A DNA stretch of 64,000 nucleotides from Nitrosomonadales bacterium (GCA_016716325.1 JADJWO010000001.1:372001-436000); one strand, 5' to 3'. Shown: positions 24,015 to 33,363, counted from the first letter of the stretch. The notes: a model not told the origin generated them from the sequence alone. Numbers and translations are program-made.

Positions 24015-25192
24015 CCGGCCAGTTGTTCCACTTGCCGCACGGCCATGCTGCGCGCCTCGGCATCGGCCCCGAGTACGTCTTCGAGCGCAGCGACCGCATG
24101 GACCGGCAGGCTGTCCAGCACGCTGGCGATGACGCGCGGAATGGCAAGGAAAGGAATGCGCCTGTCGAGAAAGGCTGCAACGGCAACTTCATTGGCAGCA
24201 TTCAGCACGGCGGGCGCGGTGCCCGCCGCACGCAATGCCTGGTACGCCAAAGCCAGGCAGGGGAAGCGCTCGAAATCCGGCGCAATGAAGTTCATCGTCG
24301 CCACCTTGAACAGGTCCAGCGGCGCCACGCCGGCATCGATGCGTTCCGGCCAGGCCAGGCCATAGGCGATCGGCGTGCGCATGTCCGGGTTGCCGAGTTG
24401 CGCCAGCACCGAGCCGTCCACATATTCGACCAGCGAATGGATCACGCTCTGCGGATGCACCACCACCTGGATGTCGTCGGCCCCCGCATTGAACAACCAG
24501 TGTGCCTCGATCACCTCCAACCCCTTGTTCATCATGCTGGCCGAGTCTACGGAAATCTTCCTGCCCATGCTCCAGTTCGGATGCGCACAGGCCTGCTCCG
24601 GCGTGACGTTCTCCAGTTCGCCGAGCGGCGTATTGCGGAACGGGCCGCCCGACGCGGTGAGCAGGATGCGGCGCACGCCGTTGCGTGCCAGATTCCCGTC
24701 GTAGCCACGCGGCAGTGCCTGGAAGATCGCGTTGTGTTCGCTGTCGATCGGCAACAGTGCAGATCCGCTGGCATGTACCGCATCCATGAACACGTTGCCG
24801 GCCATCACCAGCGTTTCCTTGTTGGCCAGCAGGATTTTCTTGCCCGCTTTCGCCGCAGCCAGGGTGGGACGCAAACCCGCCGCACCGACGATCGCGGCCA
24901 TCACCGCATCCACTTCAGGCAATACGCAAACCTGTTCCAGCGCTTCGACACCGTACAATACCTCCGTGCCGGAACCGGCCTCCTTCAGGCGCTGGCGAAG
25001 ACCGGTCGCGGCGCTTTCGTCCAGCAGCACGGCATAGGCCGGCCCGAATTGCAGGCACTGGCGGAACAGCAGGTCAACCTGGCTATGGCCGGTCAGCGCA
25101 ACGATACGGAACTTGTCCGGATGGCGTGCCACCACGTCCAGTGTGCTGGTGCCGATACTGCCGGTGGAACCCAATACGGTCAGGGATTGCAT
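24011..25192 (-). CDS. dxr: 1-deoxy-D-xylulose 5-phosphate reductoisomerase
   Basis: A 393-residue DXR of the MEP isoprenoid pathway, making MEP with NADPH and a divalent metal. The cofactor motif GSTGSIGTSTLDVV is at residues 8-21, followed by LANKETLVMAG, the LLPIDSEHNAIFQ loop with the metal-binding Asp/Glu and the ASGGPF motif. Its product leads to undecaprenyl phosphate via the neighbouring uppS. Confidence 0.97.
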   Translation of the reverse strand: MQSLTVLGSTGSIGTSTLDVVARHPDKFRIVALTGHSQVDLLFRQCLQFGPAYAVLLDESAATGLRQRLKEAGSGTEVLYGVEALEQVCVLPEVDAVMAAIVGAAGLRPTLAAAKAGKKILLANKETLVMAGNVFMDAVHASGSALLPIDSEHNAIFQALPRGYDGNLARNGVRRILLTASGGPFRNTPLGELENVTPEQACAHPNWSMGRKISVDSASMMNKGLEVIEAHWLFNAGADDIQVVVHPQSVIHSLVEYVDGSVLAQLGNPDMRTPIAYGLAWPERIDAGVAPLDLFKVATMNFIAPDFERFPCLALAYQALRAAGTAPAVLNAANEVAVAAFLDRRIPFLAIPRVIASVLDSLPVHAVAALEDVLGADAEARSMAVRQVEQLAG

Positions 25193-25201
25193 GGCAATGC
25201 C

Positions 25202-26026
25202 TCAGGGGTTGTATTGCGAGAGGATCACCAGCGCGGCGAGCGGCAGCGTGGAAGTCAGGGCGTCGATGCGGTCCAGCAGGCCGCCATGTCCCGGCAGCAG
25301 CGCGCCGCTGTCCTTGACGCCCGCCTGGCGCTTGATCGCCGACTCGAACAGGTCGCCGATCACCGCCAGACCCACCCACCACCAGGCGGCCAGCAGCAGA
25401 ATGGGCAATACCTCTCGGCGCACGACTTCCCCGCCGAAGCTCCACACCAGCACGACATATACGGAAACTCCCAGTATCGCCCCCGCCACGCCTTCCCAGG
25501 TCTTGCCGGGACTGATGCTGGGCGCCAGCTTGTTCTTCCCGAACCTGCGCCCGGCAAAATAAGCCGCGCTGTCCGCGACCCATACCAGGCACATGATGAA
25601 CAGCAATATCCATGGGCTGACGGCTCGCAGGTCCAGCATCGCCAGCCCGGTCGGCAGGATCACCGCCCACCCGACCAGCGCCATCAGAAACGGATTGGTC
25701 ACTTTCCAGCCGACGATCAGCCAGGTCGGCACGATGATCAGCCACAGCAAGGCCGAGACGGCATAGACCAGCAAATGCAATGGCACCTGCTGCGCGGGCG
25801 TGTAACGGGCATCGAACCAGGCCAGCGCCAGTATCAGCAGCAATGTCAGCCACCAGTAGAGACTGGCCTTCCCGCCGCTCAGGCCGGCCAGGCGCGACCA
25901 TTCCGCGGTGCCCTGCATCACCATCGCCGCGACCAGCAGCGCCCATGCGATGTGCGGCAACAGGAACAGCGCCGTCAGCAACAAGGCCAGCAGCACGATG
26001 GCGGTGATCACCCGTGATTTAAGCAT
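25202..26026 (-). CDS. cdsA: Phosphatidate cytidylyltransferase
   Basis: A 274-residue membrane enzyme making CDP-diacylglycerol for phospholipid synthesis. About eight hydrophobic segments are visible, and the signature KDSGALLPGHGGLLDRIDAL lies near the C terminus. The ATG at 26026 (MLKSRVITAIVLLA) overlaps the end of uppS by 8 nt and is preferred over longer in-frame extensions that lie inside uppS. Confidence 0.95.
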   Translation of the reverse strand: MLKSRVITAIVLLALLLTALFLLPHIAWALLVAAMVMQGTAEWSRLAGLSGGKASLYWWLTLLLILALAWFDARYTPAQQVPLHLLVYAVSALLWLIIVPTWLIVGWKVTNPFLMALVGWAVILPTGLAMLDLRAVSPWILLFIMCLVWVADSAAYFAGRRFGKNKLAPSISPGKTWEGVAGAILGVSVYVVLVWSFGGEVVRREVLPILLLAAWWWVGLAVIGDLFESAIKRQAGVKDSGALLPGHGGLLDRIDALTSTLPLAALVILSQYNP

Positions 26027-26795
26027 TCTGTTCCCCCTGTTCCGGATTGTCCTGCAATTGTTCGCTGGTACGCCCGAAGCGTCGCTCGCGTTTCTGGTAG
26101 GAAGCGATCGCCTCCTCCAGTTCCTTGCGGCCGAACGCAGGCCACAGCACATCGGTGAAATACAGTTCGGTGTAGGCCAGTTGCCACAGCATGAAATTGC
26201 TGATGCGTTTTTCGCCGCCGGTGCGGATGAACAGATCCGGCTCGGGCGCATCGCTCATCGACAGGAACGGCCGCATGTCATCCTCGGTGAAAGTCTGCGC
26301 CAGGTGTGGCTGTTCCTTCAGCATGCTGCGCACCGCATGCATCACGTCCCAGCGTCCGCCGTAATTGGCGGCAATGGTCAGCGTCAGTGTGGAATTGTTT
26401 GCCGTCAGCTGCTCGGCATCCTGCATCGTCTTCCTGAGCCGTTCGTCGAAACGGCTGCGGTCGCCGATGATCCTCAGGCGGATGTTGTTTTCGTGCAGCC
26501 TGGCGACTTCGCGTTCCAGCATCTTGAGGAACAGCGACATCAGGAACGATACCTCGTCGGCGGGACGCCGCCAGTTTTCGCTGCTGAACGCGAACACGGT
26601 CAGGTATTCGACGCCCAGGCTGCGGCAGGCCTTCACGATCTCGCGCAATGCTTCGACGCCGCGCTGATGCCCCATCACGCGCGGCATCAAACGATTCTTC
26701 GCCCAGCGCCCGTTTCCGTCCATGATGATGGCGATATGGCGCGGAATGCTCGCCACATCCGGGATGGTTTGGGTCGAGCTGGGCAGCGAAGCCAC
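26019..26795 (-). CDS. uppS: Undecaprenyl diphosphate synthase
   Basis: A 258-residue cis-prenyltransferase making the C55 carrier lipid for cell wall and LPS. The catalytic Asp26 is in AIIMDGNGRWAKNR, and the SSENWRRP, IRTGGEKRISNFMLWQ and YTELYFTDVLWP motifs follow. The C-terminal tail (RTSEQLQDNPEQGEQNA) is a variable extension. It lies 3 nt after frr. Confidence 0.97.
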   Translation of the reverse strand: MASLPSSTQTIPDVASIPRHIAIIMDGNGRWAKNRLMPRVMGHQRGVEALREIVKACRSLGVEYLTVFAFSSENWRRPADEVSFLMSLFLKMLEREVARLHENNIRLRIIGDRSRFDERLRKTMQDAEQLTANNSTLTLTIAANYGGRWDVMHAVRSMLKEQPHLAQTFTEDDMRPFLSMSDAPEPDLFIRTGGEKRISNFMLWQLAYTELYFTDVLWPAFGRKELEEAIASYQKRERRFGRTSEQLQDNPEQGEQNA

Positions 26796-26798
26796 TGT

Positions 26799-27356
26799 TT
26801 ATACCGCCATCAAGTCGGCTTCTTTGGTCGCCAGCGCCTTGTCGATCTCCGCGACAAAACGATCGGTCAGTTTTTGGATCTCGTCTTGCGAACGACGCTC
26901 ATCGTCTTCGGAGATTTCCTTCTTCTTCAACGCCTCTTTCAAAGTGTTATTGGCATCGCGACGGATGTTGCGCACCGCGATCTTCGCATCTTCCCCCTCA
27001 GACTTGACCACCTTGATCAGGTCGCGGCGGCGCTCTTCGGTCAGCATCGGCATCGGGATGCGGATCATTTCGCCGTTGGTGGCCGGATTCAGGCCCAGAT
27101 CGGAATCGCGGATTGCCTTTTCGACCGGGCCAATCATGTTCTTTTCGTAAGGTTGCACCCCGATGGTACGCGCATCGGCCAGCGTCACGTTGGCCACTTG
27201 GTTCACCGGGGTCGGATTGCCGTAGTAATCCACCATCACATGGTCCAACAGGCCGGTATGTGCGCGTCCGGTACGCACCTTGCCCAGGTCCGTCTTCAGC
27301 GCCTCCAGCGATTTCTGCATCTTCTGTTCGGTCAATTTCCTGAGATCAGCAATCAT
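26799..27356 (-). CDS. frr: Ribosome recycling factor
   Basis: A 185-residue RRF, which with EF-G splits post-termination ribosomes. The MQKSLEALKTDLGKVRTGRA start, the VDYYGNPTPVNQVANV segment and the RIPMPMLTEERRRDLIKVVK helix are all family hallmarks. Length is exact. It follows pyrH by 9 nt. Confidence 0.97.
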   Translation of the reverse strand: MIADLRKLTEQKMQKSLEALKTDLGKVRTGRAHTGLLDHVMVDYYGNPTPVNQVANVTLADARTIGVQPYEKNMIGPVEKAIRDSDLGLNPATNGEMIRIPMPMLTEERRRDLIKVVKSEGEDAKIAVRNIRRDANNTLKEALKKKEISEDDERRSQDEIQKLTDRFVAEIDKALATKEADLMAV

Positions 27357-27365
27357 GGTTTTCTC

Positions 27366-28085
27366 CTAATCCACTCGTACCAGCGTACCCTCGCCTTCGC
27401 CGAACACCACGCGCTTCAGCGCGCCCGGCTTGAAAATACTGAACACGATGATGGGCAGCTTCTGGTCGCGGCACAGGGTCAGCGCCGTCGCGTCCATCAC
27501 CTTGAGATTCTTGCCGATCGCTTCGTCAAAGCTCAGGCTCTGGTAGCGGATCGCATCCGGATTCTTCTTCGGATCATCGGTATAGACGCCATCCACCTTG
27601 GTCGCCTTGATCACCACATCGGCCATCATCTCGACGCCGCGCAACGCGGCTGCGGTATCGGTGGTGAAGAACGGGCTGCCGATACCGGCCGCGAAGATCA
27701 CCACCTTGCCGTCCTCCAGATAACGCATCGCCTTGCCGCGGATGAACGGTTCGGCCACCTGCTCGAGACTCAGTGCGGACTGCACGCGGCACTCCAGCCC
27801 GGCGCGGGTCATCGCATCCTGCAAGGCCATCGAGTTCATCACCGTGGCCAGCATACCCATGTAATCGGCGGTCGCCCGGTCCATCCCCGCCGCCGCCGGA
27901 GCGACGCCGCGGAAGATGTTGCCGCCGCCGATCACCATCGCCACTTCCACGCCCAGATCGACCACTTCCTTGATTTCAGCAACGATGCGTTCGATCACGG
28001 CGCGGTTGATGCCGTAATTGTCGTCGCCCATCAGGGCTTCGCCAGAGAGCTTGAGCAGGATGCGCTTGTATGCCGGCACGCTCAT
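27366..28085 (-). CDS. pyrH: UMP kinase
   Basis: A 239-residue bacterial UMP kinase of the amino acid kinase fold, making UDP and feeding pyrimidine and UDP-sugar pools, including UDP-GlcNAc used by LpxA. Motifs include ILLKLSGEALMGD at the N terminus, MVIGGGNIFRG, and KATKVDGVYTDDPKKNP. It lies between tsf (5 nt upstream) and frr. Confidence 0.97.
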   Translation of the reverse strand: MSVPAYKRILLKLSGEALMGDDNYGINRAVIERIVAEIKEVVDLGVEVAMVIGGGNIFRGVAPAAAGMDRATADYMGMLATVMNSMALQDAMTRAGLECRVQSALSLEQVAEPFIRGKAMRYLEDGKVVIFAAGIGSPFFTTDTAAALRGVEMMADVVIKATKVDGVYTDDPKKNPDAIRYQSLSFDEAIGKNLKVMDATALTLCRDQKLPIIVFSIFKPGALKRVVFGEGEGTLVRVD

Positions 28086-28090
28086 GACGA

Positions 28091-28978
28091 TCAGCCTTTG
28101 GCGGCAGCCACTTCAGCCGCGTAGTCTTCCACCTTCTTCTCGATACCTTCGCCGACCACGAACATCTGGAACGCGGTCACCGATGCGCCTTTGTTCTTCA
28201 GCAGTTGCTCGACGGTCTGCTTGCCGTCCTCAGCCTTGACGAACACCTGGCCCAGCAGCGTGACTTCCTTCAGGAATTTCTGCACGGTGCCTTCGGCGAT
28301 CTTTTCCAGCATCGCTTCCGGCTTGCCGGATTCCTTGGCTTTCTCGATGGCGATGCGGCGCTCGGTGGCGATCAGTTCAGCATCCACGCCGGAGGCATCC
28401 ACCGACTTCGGCTTGCTCGCCGCGATGTGCATCGCGATGTCGCGGCCCAGCGTCTCGTCGCCGCCGGCGAACTCCAGCAGCACGCCGATCCTGCTGCCGT
28501 GCAGATAGCTGGACAGCTTGCCCGTCGTGGTCGCGTAACGCTCGAAGCGGCGGATCGAGAGGTTTTCGCCGATCTTCATCACCAGCGCCTTGCGCACCTC
28601 TTCCACGGTACCGGAACCATTGACCAGCGCCATTCCGGACAATGCCTCGATATCGGCGGGATCGTTCTTCGCCACGGTCTCGGCGACGTTCTTCGCGAAC
28701 GCGATGAAGTCTTCGTTCTTGGCCACGAAATCGGTTTCGCAGTTCACTTCCACCACGGCGCCGGTCTTGCAGTCAGGCGCGATGAACGCGCTGACCACGC
28801 CTTCGGCGGTCACGCGAGATGCTGCCTTGCTTGCCTTGGCGCCGCTCTTGATGCGCAGTTGTTCTTCGGCAATTTTGAAGTCGCCGTTGGCTTCCACCAG
28901 CGCCTTCTTGCATTCCATCATGCCGAGGCCGGTCGCCTCGCGCAGTTCCTTGACCATACTTGCAGTAATTTCAGCCAT
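28091..28978 (-). CDS. tsf: Elongation factor Ts
   Basis: A 295-residue EF-Ts, the guanine nucleotide exchange factor for EF-Tu. The N-terminal UBA-like part (KELREATGLGMMECKKALVE) and the TDFVAKN loop that contacts EF-Tu are clear. It is separated from rpsB by a terminator-like hairpin, so tsf is probably expressed partly by read-through. Confidence 0.97.
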   Translation of the reverse strand: MAEITASMVKELREATGLGMMECKKALVEANGDFKIAEEQLRIKSGAKASKAASRVTAEGVVSAFIAPDCKTGAVVEVNCETDFVAKNEDFIAFAKNVAETVAKNDPADIEALSGMALVNGSGTVEEVRKALVMKIGENLSIRRFERYATTTGKLSSYLHGSRIGVLLEFAGGDETLGRDIAMHIAASKPKSVDASGVDAELIATERRIAIEKAKESGKPEAMLEKIAEGTVQKFLKEVTLLGQVFVKAEDGKQTVEQLLKNKGASVTAFQMFVVGEGIEKKVEDYAAEVAAAKG

Positions 28979-29013
28979 CTTGATTGCTCCATCGAATTCT
29001 TAAAAAAACCTAC

Positions 29014-29039
29014 AAAAAAAGGGGCTCGCGCCCCTTTAT
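29014..29039 (-). terminator. Intrinsic terminator/attenuator between rpsB and tsf
   Basis: On the minus strand, AAAGGGGC-GCGA-GCCCCTTTTTTT forms an 8-bp stem with a T7 tract, 30-odd nt before tsf. Partial termination here would reduce expression of tsf and the genes after it relative to rpsB, as in E. coli. Confidence 0.8.
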
Positions 29040-29054
29040 GCGCCCTGCCGATAC

Positions 29055-29780
29055 TCAGGCAGCTTCTTCGGACGCGACTTGCTCGACCAGTTCGGTCATC
29101 GCCTGAGCGCGACCTTCCAGCACCGCGTCGGCGATACCGCGCGCATACAGGCGGATCGCCTGGGTCGAATCGTCGTTACCGGGAATGACGTAATCCACGC
29201 CCAGCGGGGAATTGTTGGTATCGACGATGCCGATCACCGGAATGCCCAGTTTCTGTGCCTCGACGATGGCGCCCTTCTGGTAGCCGACATCGATCACGAA
29301 CAGGGCGGAAGGCAAGCCGGCCATATCCTTGATGCCGCCCAGGCTGCGTTCCAGCTTCTCCAGTTCGCGCTTCATCATCAGCGCTTCCTTCTTGGAAAGC
29401 TTCTCGGACGCGCCTTCGGAAGTCAACTCTTCCAGTTCGCGCAGGCGCTTGATGGATTGTTGCACGGTCTTGTGGTTGGTCAGCATGCCGCCCAGCCAGC
29501 GGTAGTTGACGAACGGGCAGTCGGCGCGGACCGCCTCTTCCTGGATGATGTCACGTGCCTGGCGCTTGGTCGCCACGAACAGGATGGAGCCCTTCTTTGC
29601 GGACAGCTTGCGCACGAAGTGCTCCGCCTCGGCGAACATCGCGACGGTCTTTTCCAGGTTGATGATATGGATCTTGTTGCGGTGACCGAAGATGTACGGT
29701 GCCATCTTGGGATTCCAGAAACGGGTCTGGTGGCCGAAATGGACACCGGCTTCCAGCATTTGACGCATGGTTACTGCCAT
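29055..29780 (-). CDS. rpsB: 30S ribosomal protein S2
   Basis: A 241-residue S2. The opening MRQMLEAGVHFGHQTRFWNPKM, the MLTNHKTV segment and LFVIDVGYQKGAI are diagnostic. The ATG at 29780 (MAVTMRQ) has a good AGGAG site 5 nt upstream; an ATG six codons earlier is less likely. It heads the long minus-strand envelope gene train. Confidence 0.97.
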   Translation of the reverse strand: MAVTMRQMLEAGVHFGHQTRFWNPKMAPYIFGHRNKIHIINLEKTVAMFAEAEHFVRKLSAKKGSILFVATKRQARDIIQEEAVRADCPFVNYRWLGGMLTNHKTVQQSIKRLRELEELTSEGASEKLSKKEALMMKRELEKLERSLGGIKDMAGLPSALFVIDVGYQKGAIVEAQKLGIPVIGIVDTNNSPLGVDYVIPGNDDSTQAIRLYARGIADAVLEGRAQAMTELVEQVASEEAA

Positions 29781-29899
29781 GATTACTCCTGTTGTCAAGG
29801 GTTATGAACTACCGTTCGCCAGCCCGACCCGCCTGATCGACGGGCACCCCAACTTGCGCGAACGGGAAATTTGCTACGGGCTATCCCGAAGCGGCGCGC

Positions 29900-29929
29900 A
29901 TTCTAGCATCAAAGCCCGGCATCGCTCAA
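29900..29929 (-). promoter_or_regulatory. Putative sigma-70 promoter of rpsB with about 110-nt leader
   Basis: The minus strand reads TTGAGC, 18 bp, TAGAAT, with TG at the extended -10 position and a GCGCGC discriminator. The resulting leader of about 110 nt contains a CGGGATAGCCCG stem and could carry S2 autoregulation, though I cannot match a known leader motif. Confidence 0.6.
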
Positions 29930-29935
29930 CCCGTC

Positions 29936-32491
29936 TTATTGTTCGCGCAGGATCGTCAGCGGCGGCAGCGCCGCCAGTTTCCGCGTGCCCAGCCATCCGG
30001 CCAGCATCACCATCGCCATGCCGCCGGGCACGCCGATCAGCCAGATCGCGATACCCGGGCGGTAGGGTACCTCCAGCACGAAATGCGCCAGCGCCCAGCC
30101 CAGCAGGACCGCACCGCCGGCCGCGAACGCCCCGCTCAAGCCGCCCAGCACGGCAAATTCGGAAAAATGCAGACGCCTCAGGTAGGCCCCATCCGCACCG
30201 AGGGTGCGCAACACGGCCGCCTCGAAAGTGCGCTCGTCCTGCGTGGCAAGCAACGCGGCATACAGCACCGCAAGACCGGCCAGCAACGTGAACAGGAACA
30301 CCGCGCTGACCGCCTGCGCGATCCGGTCCATGATGCCGCGCACCTGCGCGATGGCCGCACCGGTGTCGATCAGCAGCAAGTTCGGGAATTCGCGCGACAA
30401 CTCGTCGCCCGCGCGGGCCCTGTCCGGCGGCAGATAGAAACTGGTAAGGTAGCTCGCCGGAAAGTCCCGGAGCAGTCCCGGCGCGGCGATGACGAAGAAA
30501 TTCACCCGCATCGAATCCCACTCCACCTTGCGTAAACTGGTGACCTGCGCGGTAAAGCGGCTGCCCGCCACATCGTAGTCGAGCCTGTCGCCGAGGCGGA
30601 TGCCCAGCGTTTCGGCGATCCCCTCTTCCACCGACAATTCCGCCGCCCCCTTGTCCGTCCACCATCTTCCGCCGACCAGTTCGTTCCAGGCCGGCATCCG
30701 CTCCATCCAGGAAAGATTGAATTCGCGCTCCACCAGGCGGCGCGCCCGCGAATCGGGATAACTGTCGCCGTTGATGTTGTGCCCGTTGATCGCGACCAGC
30801 CTGCCGCGCACCATCGGCAACAGTTCCGGCGCGGGCAGCGACCGCCGCGCAAAGAATCCCTGCACCGCCGCGACCTGGTCGGGCTGGATGCCCACCACGA
30901 AACGGTTCGGCGTATCCGGCGGCAGTTTGCTCTCCCAGCCCTGCAACAGGTCGGCGCGCACCAGCGTCAGCACCAGCAACGCCATCCCGCCCAGGCTGAG
31001 CGCCACCACCTGCACCGCCGCGCTGCGCCCGTGGCGCGCGAGGTTATGCGATGCCTGCCGCCAATGCGACGGAAAGACTGACGCGTAACGCGCCAGTCCG
31101 CGCACCGCCAGCCAGGCAAGCCAGCCGAACAGCAGCAGCCCGGCCAGCAATCCGCCCAGCACCGCCAGCCCCAGTTTCAGCGACCCCGCATGCCACAGGA
31201 ACAATCCCGCCAGTATCGCCGTCGCCACGCCGTAGATCAGCCAGCCGCCGGCTTCCGGCGCGCCCAGTTCGCGGCGCAACACGCGCAGCGGCGACACCTT
31301 GCGCAATTGCAGCAGCGGCAGGAAAGCGAAGCCCAGCAACAACGCGAAGCCGCTGACCGATGCCTGCAACAGCGGCAGCAGGCCCGGCTGCGGCAGGCCC
31401 GCCTCGCGCATACCGGCAATGCTCTCCACCAGCAACGCCTGCGTGGCATAACCCAGCAACCCGCCAAGCAGCACCGCGACGATGCCGAGCAGGATGAACT
31501 GGTACAGGAACAGCCACAGCACCTGGCGCTGTTGCGCACCGAGACAGCGCATCACCGCGCAGCCGTCCAGGTGGCGTAACACGAAACGTCGCGCAGCAAG
31601 CGCCATCGCCGCGCCCGCCAGGATCGCTGCGGTGAGCGCCGCAAGGCCGAGGAAATGTTCGGCGCGCTCCAGTGCGGTGCGGATCTCGGGACGCGCATCG
31701 CGCACATCCTCCATCTTCTCGTTGCCGGAAAGTCTGCTCTCCAACGCCTCGCGCAATGCCTTCACCTGCGGCGCATCGCCCGCGATCATCAGGCGATACG
31801 AAATGCGGCTGCCCTCCCGCAACAGGCCGGTACCCTCCAGGTCGGCTTCGTTCATCAGCACGCGCGGCGCAAAGCTGGCGAAGCCGACCGTCTGGTCGAT
31901 GTCCTTCACCACACGCGCCGCCACCCTGAAGTTCTGCGTGCCGATCCCCACCTCGTCGCCCACATTCAAGTCGAGGCGTCGCAACAGGCGCTCATCCACC
32001 CACACCGTACCGCGAGATGGAATAGAACCTATCGCCCCCTCTCCCTTCAAGGGAGAGGGCTGGGGAGAGGGTGAAATCCTTGTGTTCGCACTGCCACCCT
32101 TACCATCGTCAACATCGATCCTCCCGCGCAACGGATACCCCGCCTCCACCGCCTGTATCTCGCCCAGCAACACCCGCTCGTCATGCGCCACCATGCTCGG
32201 AAATTTGCGGCTTTGCACTGCTCGCAACCCTTGGGCTTCGGCCGCCTTGCGATAATCGGGCGGGAAAGGACGCGTCGAAGTGATGCGCAGGTCGGCGCCG
32301 ATCAGGCTTTGCGCCTGCTGCTGCAATGCCTGACGCACACGGTCGGCGAACAGGCCAACAGTGGCGAGACTACCGACTGCCAGCACCAGCGCCAGCAGCA
32401 ACACGCGCCACTCCCCGGCACGCCAGTCGCGGCGCAACAGGTTGAGGGAGAGTCGGAAGAGATTCACGGTAAAAAAGGAGGTTAAGCTCAC
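29936..32491 (-). CDS. ybbP: FtsX-like ABC transporter permease (YbbP type)
   Basis: An 851-residue permease of the MacB/FtsX family with an N-terminal helix (about residues 25-47), a large periplasmic part, three central helices (about 275-400), and a second set at the C terminus (about 720-850). E. coli YbbP pairs with the ATPase YbbA, here 1.4 kb away. The GTG at 32491 overlaps mazF by 4 nt; a GTG at 32467 (V-NLFRLSLNLL) may be the original start. Residues about 140-155 (PSPQPSPLKGEGA) come from an inserted palindromic repeat, yet the frame stays open. Confidence 0.88.
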   Translation of the reverse strand: MSLTSFFTVNLFRLSLNLLRRDWRAGEWRVLLLALVLAVGSLATVGLFADRVRQALQQQAQSLIGADLRITSTRPFPPDYRKAAEAQGLRAVQSRKFPSMVAHDERVLLGEIQAVEAGYPLRGRIDVDDGKGGSANTRISPSPQPSPLKGEGAIGSIPSRGTVWVDERLLRRLDLNVGDEVGIGTQNFRVAARVVKDIDQTVGFASFAPRVLMNEADLEGTGLLREGSRISYRLMIAGDAPQVKALREALESRLSGNEKMEDVRDARPEIRTALERAEHFLGLAALTAAILAGAAMALAARRFVLRHLDGCAVMRCLGAQQRQVLWLFLYQFILLGIVAVLLGGLLGYATQALLVESIAGMREAGLPQPGLLPLLQASVSGFALLLGFAFLPLLQLRKVSPLRVLRRELGAPEAGGWLIYGVATAILAGLFLWHAGSLKLGLAVLGGLLAGLLLFGWLAWLAVRGLARYASVFPSHWRQASHNLARHGRSAAVQVVALSLGGMALLVLTLVRADLLQGWESKLPPDTPNRFVVGIQPDQVAAVQGFFARRSLPAPELLPMVRGRLVAINGHNINGDSYPDSRARRLVEREFNLSWMERMPAWNELVGGRWWTDKGAAELSVEEGIAETLGIRLGDRLDYDVAGSRFTAQVTSLRKVEWDSMRVNFFVIAAPGLLRDFPASYLTSFYLPPDRARAGDELSREFPNLLLIDTGAAIAQVRGIMDRIAQAVSAVFLFTLLAGLAVLYAALLATQDERTFEAAVLRTLGADGAYLRRLHFSEFAVLGGLSGAFAAGGAVLLGWALAHFVLEVPYRPGIAIWLIGVPGGMAMVMLAGWLGTRKLAALPPLTILREQ
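32035..32073. repeat. CCCTCTCCC-type palindromic repeat inside ybbP
   Basis: The core CTCTCCCTTCAAGGGAGAG (32039-32057) is a perfect 9-bp-arm palindrome, followed by GGCTGGGGAGAGGG. It is translated in frame as SPSPQPSPLKGEG in the periplasmic part of the permease. Confidence 0.85.
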
Positions 32492-32877
32492 AACTGAATG
32501 ATCTGATTCAGGCGTTCACAAACCTGCGCGAACAAATCATACGGCAAAGCTTTTGCAGAATGAGCTTTTGCTTTGCGCAAACGCCAATCAAAAGATTTGG
32601 GTTGGTGGCAAAGCACATAACTCGTTTGCCCCGTTTTTTCCCCTGATGCCTTACCCACGGCAACGGCAAAAGGGTTATCTGAATTATATTCGGCTGTCGT
32701 CATTGGCAAGCCGATAACCAGAGAATTCTTCTCGTTAAAGTGCTTTGGAGATAAAACCAGAAACGGATGGACATCGCGCATTTCCCGCCCAGCTTGCGGA
32801 TTGCGATCGATCCAGATGATTTCCTGCCGATCCGGTGCCCAGCGAGACGTCTGCGGCCTCTTAGTCGCGGCTACCAA
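32488..32877 (-). CDS. mazF: PemK/MazF-type toxin-like endoribonuclease
   Basis: A 129-residue MazF/PemK-fold protein, an mRNA interferase if active. The PDRQEIIWIDRNPQAGREMRDVHPFLVLS opening and the LPMTT motif in the middle are family features. It overlaps its probable antitoxin (upstream) by 7 nt and the ybbP start (downstream) by 4 nt, so all three are translationally coupled. The toxin activity is inferred from family and pairing. Confidence 0.87.
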   Translation of the reverse strand: MVAATKRPQTSRWAPDRQEIIWIDRNPQAGREMRDVHPFLVLSPKHFNEKNSLVIGLPMTTAEYNSDNPFAVAVGKASGEKTGQTSYVLCHQPKSFDWRLRKAKAHSAKALPYDLFAQVCERLNQIIQL

Positions 32878-33125
32878 TGCTCAACCCCCAGAGCTTGCGT
32901 CGTAGCCATCTGCTCGCCGCCGTGTCGCTTGGCATCGTAAGCCGCAACACGCCGCTCCAACGTCAGACCAGCATCCACAAACGGTTTAATGACAACCTGA
33001 TCGCCATCGACCGAAATACGCACACGCTGATCGACATGCAAATGAGCCGCTCTTGCCACAGCCGCCGGCAACCTCACCCCCAAACTATTTCCCCACTTTT
33101 TGATATCGAGCACAGCCTCAGACAT
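32871..33125 (-). CDS. mazE: AbrB/MazE-type antitoxin
   Basis: An 84-residue protein with an N-terminal swapped-hairpin AbrB domain (IKKWGNSLGVRLPAAV, residues 8-23), typical of MazE antitoxins that bind DNA and the cognate toxin. The C-terminal half would wrap the toxin. It usually represses its own promoter; a candidate promoter lies 30-60 nt upstream. Confidence 0.88.
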   Translation of the reverse strand: MSEAVLDIKKWGNSLGVRLPAAVARAAHLHVDQRVRISVDGDQVVIKPFVDAGLTLERRVAAYDAKRHGGEQMATTQALGVEHW

Positions 33126-33156
33126 GACCGCCCCCCTATTAATCTACAAACTTGAG

Positions 33157-33183
33157 CCTATACATCATGTGCGAGAGCGTCAA
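33157..33183 (-). promoter_or_regulatory. Putative mazEF promoter
   Basis: The minus strand reads TTGACG, 15 bp, TATAGG, about 32 nt before mazE. The spacer is short, so this is only a candidate. The remaining gap up to 33363 shows no gene that I can support. Confidence 0.35.
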
Positions 33184-33363
33184 CACATGAATGGGAATCA
33201 AATGCGATTCTGACCAAAAGGTCTCACTTGTCGCATTTTGTCTTGGATATCTGGTCATTTAGGCCTATTGACGTGGTGTTATGGGACGAGGAAACTGTCA
33301 ATCAGGCAGCAGGGAAGATGACATCCGCAGCCTATCCCCGACCATCCAAAGGAGAATGTCCAA

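Noticed and set aside
23996..26017. A 673-codon plus-strand frame across dxr and cdsA
   Set aside because: Gln/His/Arg-rich antisense of two well-identified genes.
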